A stretch of 7,536 nucleotides of DNA from Desulfobacterales bacterium (GCA_030613225.1 JAUWMJ010000137.1:1-7536), one strand, 5' to 3'; positions 1 to 5,704 are shown, counted from the first letter of the stretch. Notes: a model not told the origin generated them from the sequence alone. A program made the numbers and translations.

Positions 1-299
1 TTTAATTTATATCCGAGCTTGATTGTTTCGGGATTCCTGTCAGGAAGAATTAGCAACATTTGAGCTTTGCGAAGCACATTTAAACTCGAATAAAGTTGGA
101 GGAGCTCCTCCCTGTTTTTTATTATAAGAACGGCAATTTCAGGATAATTTGTCAGATGCAAAATGCTTTCGACCATACCTTCAATTGAACGGAATATAGC
201 TGTTTTTTCCTTTGAAACCACAGATTCAATTACTCCACAAATCTTTGCTTCAAAGTCATCATAATCTTTTTTATAGAGAATCAGGTCTGTCTTTGCCAT
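1..299 (-). CDS. hypothetical protein, C-terminus beyond window
   Basis: An open frame starts at the ATG at 299-297 and runs off the left edge, giving 99 residues without a stop. The start MAKTDLILYKKDYDDFEAKI is charged and soluble-looking, with no signal peptide or membrane segment. A helical N-terminal third is followed by alternating hydrophobic strands and helices (around residues 55-60 IAVLII and 83-88 MLLILP followed by D-R), a rhythm that resembles a receiver-like or other Rossmann-type alpha/beta fold; that is inference only. A ribosome binding site, GGAAAGGA, lies 8 to 9 bases upstream of the ATG, which supports this start. It is the last gene in the minus-strand series, 203 bases beyond the end of the thioredoxin-like gene. 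I do not recognise the family and assign no function. Confidence 0.6.
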   Translation of the reverse strand, partial: MAKTDLILYKKDYDDFEAKICGVIESVVSKEKTAIFRSIEGMVESILHLTNYPEIAVLIIKNREELLQLYSSLNVLRKAQMLLILPDRNPETIKLGYKL

Positions 300-502
300 T
301 TATCTTATCCTTTCCATCATACTTCACTTCATTCTCCTGTGAATTATGAGGAGCATTACCGATTTGTTAAAATGATTCTCTCCCATTAAATTATTTATTT
401 TGAGCGAAAACCTCACAATCGGGTGTCGGGTGTCAGTAGTAAGAAACGAATTAGCTGACACCTGAACACTGAAACCAGAAACCAGAAAGTCTTGGAAAGC
501 TA
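300..502. other. intergenic spacer with imperfect inverted repeat
   Basis: No convincing gene lies between the thioredoxin-like gene and the partial gene. The notable structure is an inverted repeat: GTGTCGGGTGTCAG at 423-436 pairs with CTGACACCTGAACAC at 455-469, with one bulged base. It is followed by short degenerate units of the type CTGAAACC / AGAAACC up to about 490. These resemble the octamer units at 5925-5956 and are probably a dispersed repeat. Bases 300-320 contain the ribosome binding site of the partial gene. Confidence 0.4.
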
Positions 503-909
503 TTAACAAACTGGTAATGCACCCTTATTAAGGAACATTCTTTTTACATCCTGAATTTTTGAAAGTGTTTCTGATAAAAACGAATATAATGTCTCTTCAT
601 CAACTCTTCCCGTCATCCTTTCCCTTACATTTCCCTTTAAAAAACTATAAATTCGGGGGTTTCTCCAATTGCAAGACTCCGATACGCCCTTGCCGTGACA
701 AAATCTTTATTAAGCAAACACACCTTCAATGAATCTCCAAAATACCTTCGCGATACACTTTCAAGGACCTTCAACTGATCCTGATATTCAAAGCCTGGAA
801 CAATATATGCCAGCAGAACAGGCCTCTTCGCCTCCTTGATCTCTGAGTTGAAATTGTCAATTCCAACCGGTATGAATATATCTTTACCTTTTTGTTGTCT
901 TTTGTCCAT
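503..909 (-). pseudogene. Cys-less thioredoxin-fold protein, frameshifted
   Basis: The frame opening at the ATG at 909-907 stops at 639-637 after 90 residues. Its sequence follows a thioredoxin: VGIDNFNSEI strand and helix, PVLLAYIV central strand, a long helix (VLESVSRRY), LKVCLL strand, then GETPEFIVF holding the conserved cis-Pro loop. The final strand and helix of the fold are missing from this frame. They appear directly downstream in the -1 frame (640-503) as LKGNVRERMTGRVDEETLYS followed by FLSETL, which matches the usual strand and C-terminal helix. Joined, the protein would be about 135 residues. The break lies in a run of six T on the coding strand just before the TAA. The WCxPC active site is replaced by sequence without cysteine, so it is unlikely to be a disulfide reductase. 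No good ribosome binding site is seen before the ATG, and a repeat element starts 20 bases upstream. The cause could be a real mutation, slippage or a sequencing error. Confidence 0.7.
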
Positions 910-928
910 TTTCCGACACTTGACAGAC

Positions 929-1046
929 TCGTAAAAAGTCGGAAAATACCTCTTTCCGTCATTCCGGCGGAAGCCGGAATCAAGTCATTTCAATAGCTTC
1001 TGGACTCCGGCTTTCGCCGGAGTGACGGAATTGGGACTTTTTACGA
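929..1046. repeat. MITE-like inverted-repeat element C
   Basis: The 118-bp element is bounded by perfect 12-bp inverted ends, TCGTAAAAAGTC at 929-940 and GACTTTTTACGA at 1035-1046. Inside are 28-bp arms at 954-981 and 1003-1030 that pair with four mismatches (core CCGGCGGAAGCCGGAAT against CTCCGGCTTTCGCCGGA). Folded as RNA or single-stranded DNA it would be a very long hairpin. It has no coding capacity, which fits a non-autonomous transposable element or REP-like repeat. It sits between the Sec-HesB stop and the thioredoxin-like start. There it could attenuate read-through or have separated the thioredoxin-like gene from its original leader. The same ends recur at 1768-2068. Confidence 0.75.
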
Positions 1047-1074
1047 ATTCATCAAAATTAAATGACTCTATTTT

Positions 1075-1389
1075 CTAGCTGCAGCAGGAACCTGTTGTAG
1101 AGCAGCTTGAGCAGCTTGAACTAAAATCTATATTGCTGGAAAGCTTAAAGCCATAAGATGTAAAATCAATTTTTACAGGTTTTGCTTTTTCCATGAAATC
1201 CTTATTCGCAATATATTTGTATCCTTCAATTTCGTAAACCTCATCACTATCTTTTGGCTCATCCAGAGCCATTGCCAGAGAAGGACCACCTCAACCACCT
1301 TCGTTCAAAAAGATCCGTATGGCGGAAACTTCCTTTCCGTTAAAATACTCCGCTATCTTTTTTGTAGCCGATTCTGTTATCTCAACCAT
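1075..1389 (-). CDS. HesB/IscA-like selenoprotein (Sec at in-frame TGA)
   Basis: Read from the ATG at 1389-1387 to TAG at 1077-1075 this is a 104-residue protein with one in-frame TGA at 1293-1291 (residue 33). Both sides of the TGA read as one HesB/IscA-type domain: MVEITESATKKIAEYF, then IRIFLNEGG-Sec-GGPSLAMALDEPK, then VYEIEGYKYIA and a C-terminal tail with four cysteines (C-x2-C, then CC). Sec33 occupies the position of the first conserved cysteine of IscA-type iron-sulfur carriers, and HesB-like selenoproteins are an established family in anaerobic bacteria. A strong AAGGAGG lies five bases before the ATG, in accord with the full-length start. A standard gene call would begin at Met40 (1272) and lose the N-terminal third. 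A hairpin suited to Sec insertion lies just past the TGA. The likely role is iron-sulfur or metal handling or a redox function; the substrate is unknown. The alternative is a nonsense mutation of TGT/TGC, which the hairpin and intact flanks make less likely. Confidence 0.85.
1255..1271 (-). promoter_or_regulatory. candidate bacterial SECIS hairpin
   Basis: On the coding strand TGGCTC-TGGAT-GAGCCA forms a perfect six-base-pair stem with a five-base loop containing GG. The stem begins 20 bases after the TGA and the loop G residues are at 27 and 28 bases. Bacterial SECIS elements lie within the coding sequence just downstream of UGA and present a G-bearing apical loop for SelB at about this distance. 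The geometry is seen directly; SelB binding is inferred. Confidence 0.65.
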
Positions 1390-1433
1390 TCCATCCTCCT
1401 TTTCGAAGTTCAAACTCTGCCCCATACTTATCT

Positions 1434-1462
1434 ATAATCAAAAACCATGCCGGAAATGTAAA
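1434..1462 (-). promoter_or_regulatory. candidate sigma70-type promoter for the Sec-HesB gene
   Basis: On the minus strand TTTACA (1462-1457) is followed after 17 bases by GATTAT (1439-1434), with an overlapping TATAGA at 1436-1431 as an alternative -10. This would place a transcription start roughly 30-40 bases before the ATG. The -35 matches consensus at five of six positions and the -10 at four. The surrounding DNA is AT-rich, so chance matches are possible. Confidence 0.35.
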
Positions 1463-1558
1463 AGGTGAATTTAAATATGTTTTCTATAATGATAAAAGAT
1501 GGTTATGGGATAAAAAAGAAAAATAAAAAGAAGTTCAGAAGGGATTTTTACAGTTTAC

Positions 1559-1577
1559 ATGTTACAGAATGTAACAT
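1559..1577. promoter_or_regulatory. operator-like palindrome 1 (ATGTTAC-N5-GTAACAT)
   Basis: A perfect 7-bp inverted repeat with a 5-bp spacer (AGAAT). A second copy with identical arms lies at 1726-1744, 167 bases away centre to centre. Two copies of the same dyad in one intergenic region point to a dimeric DNA-binding regulator. This copy is centred about 180 bases upstream of the Sec-HesB start codon. The regulator is not identifiable from the sequence. The adjacent Fis-type sigma54 activator is one candidate, since such proteins bind paired dyads of about this size, but no sigma54 promoter is seen near the Sec-HesB gene. Confidence 0.6.
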
Positions 1578-1725
1578 TTCGTTTGAGTATTTGGGAGATG
1601 AGAGTTATTTTGAAGTAATAACAATATAATAGACAAGATATACCTGAGAAAACGCATTATTGAAAAAAAAGCATCAGGAATTCAAAAAGTCATATAAAGC
1701 AATATATTCTTAGAGTTATTAACTC

Positions 1726-1744
1726 ATGTTACAAATTGTAACAT
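1726..1744. promoter_or_regulatory. operator-like palindrome 2 (ATGTTAC-N5-GTAACAT)
   Basis: The arms are identical to those of palindrome 1, with spacer AAATT instead of AGAAT. The copy lies just outside repeat element A and about 322 bases downstream of the response regulator's stop codon. The 167-bp distance between the dyads is close to 16 turns of B-DNA, so both would face the same side of the helix. Conserved arms with a varied spacer are what a protein-binding dyad would show. A duplicated hairpin is a weaker alternative. Confidence 0.6.
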
Positions 1745-1767
1745 TTTTTGGTCAGGACAATCAATCC

Positions 1768-1901
1768 TGATGGTCTCATAAAAAGTCGTCACTCCGGTGA
1801 AAACCGGAGTCCAGACAATCTGTAACCTTTCGATATGATAGACAAGTTATTTTTGGCTACAGTGCGGCAAAGCGGCATAACAGCTTTTTACGAATTCATC
1901 A
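1768..1901. repeat. MITE-like inverted-repeat element A
   Basis: The degenerate 20-bp ends pair at 14 of 20 positions: TGATGGTCTCATAAAAAGTC at 1768-1787 and the complement of TGATGAATTCGTAAAAAGCT at 1882-1901. The right end shares TTTTTACGAATTCATCAA with the right end of element C. Inside, ACTCCGGT-GAAA-ACCGGAGT (1791-1810) is a perfect 8-bp stem closed by a GNRA-type tetraloop. The element has no coding capacity and abuts element B after only four bases. Confidence 0.6.
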
Positions 1902-1905
1902 ATCT

Positions 1906-2068
1906 TGATGACTTCGTAAAAAGTCTTTGAATAAGCGCCGGATGGCTAAGTAAAAAGGCTCATATACAAGGCGTAGTGGTTTTTCAGGGAGGAGACTATA
2001 CATATAGTATGTCGAGTTCCTGAAAAACCGCTACAACGCAGTAGATGAGACTTTTTACGACGCCATCA
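1906..2068. repeat. MITE-like inverted-repeat element B
   Basis: The ends at 1906-1926 and 2048-2068 are 21-bp inverted repeats with two mismatches, around the same TCGTAAAAAGTC core found in element C. Inside, arms at 1971-1988 and 2019-2039 (core GGTTTTTCAGG against CCTGAAAAACC) enclose a small dyad, ACTATA-CA-TATAGT, at 1995-2008. The whole element could fold into a long stem. Its right end contains the last bases of the response regulator gene, including the stop codon. As the first structure downstream of the regulator it might also act as a transcription terminator, although no clear U tract marks it as one. Confidence 0.7.
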
Positions 2069-3748
2069 ATCCTCCATGATCTTGTATTCTTTTATCTTCC
2101 GGTATAAGCTCTGACGACTTATCCCCAGAAGACGGGCTGCCTCGGTCTTGTTCCAGCGAGTCTTCTCCAGCGCTTTGAGGATAGCCTGATGATAATCGCC
2201 CTTTTCCCCTTCGGATCGGGAAACTTTAAGATCCGGCGGCAAGTGATCAGGAGTAATGATGCTTTGATTACAAACTATGAATGAATGTTCCAATACATGC
2301 TCCAGTTCCCTGACATTTCCAGGCCAGGAATATTCCATAAATATTTTCTGTGTATCTTGTGAAATCGTTGTAATCTCTTTATTGAACTTTCTGTTGAACT
2401 TCTTTATAAAATGAGCTACCAAAAGTGGTATGTCCTGTCGTCGATTCCTGAGCGGCGGCAGGTTCAATTCCACTATTTTTAATCGATAAAAAAGGTCTTC
2501 ACGGAATCTGCCAAGTCTTACTTCTTCCCGCAGATCTTTGTTTGTAGCAGCAACAACTCTCACATCCACTTTAACCTGGATCGAATCTCCCACACGTTCA
2601 AATTCCATTTCCTGAGTGACTCTTAACAGGCGCAGTTGCATTCTCGGCGAAATTTCACTGATTTCGTCCAAGAGAATGGTTCCACTGTTGGCTCTTTGGA
2701 GCAGGCCGATTTTATCTCTAACAGCGCCGGTGAATGCACCCCTTACATGTCCAAAAAGTTCACTTTCAAGCAGGTTTTCCGACAGGGCTGAACAGTTAGC
2801 CTTTACAAGAGGTTTATTGCGGCGTATTCCTCTATAATGGAGCGCCTCGGCAACCAGTTCTTTACCTGTTCCTGTTTCCCCTGTAATCAGAACAGTAGTC
2901 TGCACATCGGCCAGTTCCTCAATGAGAGAGTAAATTTCCTGCATCTTTTTGCTCTTGCCTATAATATTGTGAAACTGGTGACGTTCCCGCAAATTTCTCT
3001 CAAGATCATCCAGGCGCGTTTCATCTCTGACAACCAAAATTCCACCGGAAAATATACCACGATGGTTCAAAAGGGGATATGCGGTCAGGGTTACAACCTG
3101 CTTCGGTCGTTGTTTGCGACGGCATTCAAGACGACGAATTTCTACAGACTGTTTTTTCTTTATCGTTTCTTTAAGGATCTCGATGCATTCTCCACTACAT
3201 CCTTTTGTTAGTGTATTAAAATTCCTGCCGATGGCTTCATTACGAAAAATTTCGCATATATTTCCGGCAGCGTCATTAATTTCGACAACCGATAACTCCT
3301 TATCAACGGTAATGATTGCATCTTTAACACTTTTAAAAATGGCTTCAAGGTTTAAGCGGTATCTTTCTTTTTCATCAACCAGTGCCTTGTGGCGCAAAGC
3401 CGATTCTGTAACACGAAACAATGTATCCTGTCGTACCGGTTTTGGAAGATAGTCAAATGCACCCAGCCGAACAGCATCTGAAACATTCTCAACGTTGGGT
3501 ACTCCGGTGAACATCACTACAGGACATTGAAGGTTTCTTTCTCCAACCTCCTGCAGAATATCAATCCCTGTCTTACCTTTTAAAATAATATCTGCGAATA
3601 TTAAATCGAAATCTGTTTTATCCATTTTTAGCAGAGCTTCATCGTAGTCTTCGGCTGTGGCAACCTCATATCCTTTAGCCGACAGAAGCCTTTCCATGCT
3701 GAATCTTATATTTTCTTCGTCATCGACAATCAAAATTTTAGCTTTCAT
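2066..3748 (-). CDS. sigma54-dependent response regulator (REC-PAS-AAA+-Fis)
   Basis: This 560-residue NtrC-family activator would be phosphorylated by the overlapping upstream kinase and drive open-complex formation by sigma54 RNA polymerase. The receiver domain spans about 1-120, with D9/D10, phospho-acceptor D53, T81 and K103 in PKP. An unusual extra PAS domain spans about 128-245. The AAA+ domain spans about 260-490: Walker A GETGTGKE 290-297, sigma54-contacting GAFTGA 337-342, Walker B GTILLDE 356-362, sensor I around VVAATN 398-403, GRFREDLFYRL 413-423 and sensor II in WPGNVREL 475-482. A Fis-type helix-turn-helix at about 520-556 (NKTEAARLLGISRQSLYRKI) binds DNA. All catalytic signatures are intact. 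The ATG at 3748 follows AGGGAG with five-base spacing and overlaps the kinase by 11 bases. The stop codon lies inside repeat element B. The target genes are unknown; the palindromes at 1559 and 1726 are possible sites. Confidence 0.95.
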   Translation of the reverse strand: MKAKILIVDDEENIRFSMERLLSAKGYEVATAEDYDEALLKMDKTDFDLIFADIILKGKTGIDILQEVGERNLQCPVVMFTGVPNVENVSDAVRLGAFDYLPKPVRQDTLFRVTESALRHKALVDEKERYRLNLEAIFKSVKDAIITVDKELSVVEINDAAGNICEIFRNEAIGRNFNTLTKGCSGECIEILKETIKKKQSVEIRRLECRRKQRPKQVVTLTAYPLLNHRGIFSGGILVVRDETRLDDLERNLRERHQFHNIIGKSKKMQEIYSLIEELADVQTTVLITGETGTGKELVAEALHYRGIRRNKPLVKANCSALSENLLESELFGHVRGAFTGAVRDKIGLLQRANSGTILLDEISEISPRMQLRLLRVTQEMEFERVGDSIQVKVDVRVVAATNKDLREEVRLGRFREDLFYRLKIVELNLPPLRNRRQDIPLLVAHFIKKFNRKFNKEITTISQDTQKIFMEYSWPGNVRELEHVLEHSFIVCNQSIITPDHLPPDLKVSRSEGEKGDYHQAILKALEKTRWNKTEAARLLGISRQSLYRKIKEYKIMED

Positions 3749-5663
3749 CTTTCTCCCTTGCCGGCCCCCTTAACGGAAGGTCGATTGTTACTTTTGTAAA
3801 TTCTCCCTCTATGCTCTCGATACTCAGCTTGCCGCCATGATCACCTATAATGCCATGGCTGATGCTCAAACCCAAACCTGTACCAATACCATTTGGTTTG
3901 CTTGAATAAAATGGGTTCACAACATTTTCTATTTCATTTGCGGGTATGCCGATGCCCCTGTCCAGAAAAGTGATTCGCATATAGGAGCGCGTATCGATGT
4001 TTAATTCTTCACCCAGAATCTCAAGAATTTTGTCTTCATGTGTCTCGGGATATTTCTGGTTCAAAGCATATCGTGAATTATTTATGATATTCAGGAAAAC
4101 CTGTTGAATCTGTTGAGGGTGTGCAATAATTTCAGGCAGATCAGGAGAAATTTCCACTTTTACGTCAATGCCGTCCTTTCGAATCTGGGCTTGCGTCAAA
4201 GCAAGCGTATCAGACATAATTTCATACAGGTTTATCGGGCTCTTTTCTTCTTTCCCGTCGTCACGGGCAAAAGAAAGGAGGCTGCCGACAATATCGGCAA
4301 TGCGGTCGCCTTCTTTTGAGATTCGCCCGGCAATATCATATTCCTGACTCTTTTGATCAAATTCATTCAATAAAATTTGAGCAAGATTAATGATGGCATG
4401 TGTGGGGTTGTTGATTTCATGGGCAACGCCGGCAGCTAATTCGCCAATCGACGCTAAATGACCGGCTCGCATGGCTTCAGCAGCCAATTCCTTTTTTTGG
4501 GTAACATCTTTAGCCAATTCTATCACTTTTATGTTACCATCCTTATCAGTAAAAGGTGAAGAGCTTATTTCATATCTTCTGCCATCCGCTGCAACGAATT
4601 CAGAATGGTGTATTTTGCCGGTTTTGATTGTCCGGAGGGTTGGACATTTCTCGCATGGTTTATCCGATCCCATGTATGCTACATGGCATTTCTTTCCTAT
4701 GGTGTCCCCAAAGCGTTCCTTTAGCAAATCATTTTGATACTCAACGATAAAATCCCGGTTGACGATATACATTCCTTCCCCCAGGGCATTAAGCACCCCT
4801 TGAAACTTGTCACGCTCGGATTTCAATATTTCCTTCGCCCGTTCCTGATTTGTAATATTGCGGGAAACTTCCAATACAATCTTTGGTCTGCCGTCTGCGT
4901 GCCATGTAACCACGTTTGCCGTACACCAAAATACCATCTTATTCCCGTCGACACCAATGACTTCTGTCTGATGATCGTGAATCTTCCCGTCTTCAAATGA
5001 TTGCCTGACTACGCACGGTTCACAAGGTTTTTTATGCCCATGGTAAACCCTGTAACAATTTTGACCAACCAGGTCGGGACCGAACAGGCTTTTTGCAACA
5101 TCGTTTGTCCAGACAATATTGTATTGTTCGTCAATCATGCTCATGTGATCGGGAAGCGAAGCGATTATCCCTGCCAGCTTTTCCTCACTCTGCTGTAACG
5201 CCTTTTCAGCATGTTTGCGTTCGGTGATTTCAACCCAGTTTGAAATGTAAAACATGAACTCACCATTTTTTTTTGCCTGAAAAGAGGTTGTTTCAACCCA
5301 GAATCGCTCACCATTTATTTTTTGAAAAAGCTCCTCACGCATCTGTGTTCCACTGCGCATAGCAATAGTAAAGTCCACAGCTATTTTTTGCGGAGTTTCT
5401 TCAGTCCACCAAGGGTATGGGGCTTTAATATCAATGAGCTCTGCTGAAGAAAAGCCGGTCAATTTTTCCAGTGCGGGATTTACATATCTTATTGAAGTAT
5501 CTTGATTGATAACAATGATTGGATAGGGAGAATTTTTTAACAGGCTTACATTAAACTCCTTACTTTCCTGCAAAATCTCAATTACCTCATTATTAGTAAC
5601 AGCCTCTCTTTCTAATTCCTTTATTCTCCGTTCTAATTCTTCATAGTTTGGTTTTCCGGACAT
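3738..5663 (-). CDS. cytoplasmic multi-PAS sensor histidine kinase
   Basis: The 641-residue protein has no membrane segment or signal peptide, so it is predicted to sense an intracellular signal. After a short coiled coil (about 5-35) come three PAS domains at about 35-150, 158-272 and 285-390. HisKA follows with phospho-acceptor H415 in AGVAHEINNP, then HATPase_c with the N box near N528/N529 (LNIINNSRYAL), G1 DRGIGIP 568-574, F box NPFYSSKP 583-590 and G2 GIGTGLGLS 592-600. PAS2 and PAS3 each hold a C-x10-C-x2-C signature (C203, C214, C217 and C326, C337, C340), which suggests a metal, iron-sulfur or thiol-redox signal; this is inference. The ATG at 5663 is preceded by GGAGG with eight-base spacing and by a strong palindrome. 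The 11-base overlap with the response regulator gene implies coupled translation and a cognate pair, as in NtrB/AtoS-type systems. The ligand is not identifiable. Confidence 0.95.
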   Translation of the reverse strand: MSGKPNYEELERRIKELEREAVTNNEVIEILQESKEFNVSLLKNSPYPIIVINQDTSIRYVNPALEKLTGFSSAELIDIKAPYPWWTEETPQKIAVDFTIAMRSGTQMREELFQKINGERFWVETTSFQAKKNGEFMFYISNWVEITERKHAEKALQQSEEKLAGIIASLPDHMSMIDEQYNIVWTNDVAKSLFGPDLVGQNCYRVYHGHKKPCEPCVVRQSFEDGKIHDHQTEVIGVDGNKMVFWCTANVVTWHADGRPKIVLEVSRNITNQERAKEILKSERDKFQGVLNALGEGMYIVNRDFIVEYQNDLLKERFGDTIGKKCHVAYMGSDKPCEKCPTLRTIKTGKIHHSEFVAADGRRYEISSSPFTDKDGNIKVIELAKDVTQKKELAAEAMRAGHLASIGELAAGVAHEINNPTHAIINLAQILLNEFDQKSQEYDIAGRISKEGDRIADIVGSLLSFARDDGKEEKSPINLYEIMSDTLALTQAQIRKDGIDVKVEISPDLPEIIAHPQQIQQVFLNIINNSRYALNQKYPETHEDKILEILGEELNIDTRSYMRITFLDRGIGIPANEIENVVNPFYSSKPNGIGTGLGLSISHGIIGDHGGKLSIESIEGEFTKVTIDLPLRGPAREKDES

Positions 5664-5680
5664 GAAAACATCCTCCGCTT

Positions 5681-5704
5681 TTTCAAAACAAAAATGTTTT
5701 GAAA
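5681..5704. promoter_or_regulatory. perfect palindrome in the kinase leader
   Basis: TTTCAAAACA-AAAA-TGTTTTGAAA has perfect 10-bp arms with a 4-bp centre and ends 17 bases before the kinase ATG, adjacent to its GGAGG. It could be an operator overlapping the promoter and leader, or an RNA hairpin limiting ribosome access. It lies at the edge of the 5703-5960 element (two bases are shared). I see no convincing -35/-10 pair around it. Confidence 0.5.

Noticed and set aside
98..120. GGAGGAGCTCCTCC palindrome followed by a T run, terminator-like on the plus strand
   Set aside because: The palindrome has no loop, lies inside an open coding frame and no plus-strand gene precedes it.
324..509. Minus-strand 61-codon frame
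   Set aside because: It overlaps the -1 tail of the thioredoxin-like gene, covers the repeat-rich spacer, has low-complexity composition and no ribosome binding site.
771..983. Minus-strand frame beginning MIPASAGMTERG
   Set aside because: Its N-terminus is just a translation of repeat element C, and the rest overlaps the thioredoxin-like gene in another frame.
1075..1272. Short version of the HesB-like gene starting at Met40
   Set aside because: There is no ribosome binding site at 1272 and the conserved N-terminal half of the domain would be lost. The full frame through the TGA has an excellent Shine-Dalgarno sequence.
1477..1629. Plus-strand 50-codon frame starting MFSIMIKDGYGIKKK with a weak AAGGTG upstream
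   Set aside because: Very AT-rich and lysine-heavy, with no recognisable family. It contains the first operator-like dyad, so it is more likely a chance frame in regulatory DNA.
1752..1770. Small hairpin TCAGGA-N7-TCCTGA as a possible terminator
   Set aside because: The stem is only six base pairs, there is no T run in either direction and no gene end is nearby.
1854..1869. Sigma54-like sequence TGGCTACAGTGCGGCA on the plus strand
   Set aside because: The GG and GC spacing is right, but the rest matches poorly, it lies inside repeat element A, and no plus-strand gene follows.
2616..5198. Several plus-strand open frames opposite the kinase and regulator
   Set aside because: They are antisense shadows of strongly conserved coding sequence and none resembles a protein family.
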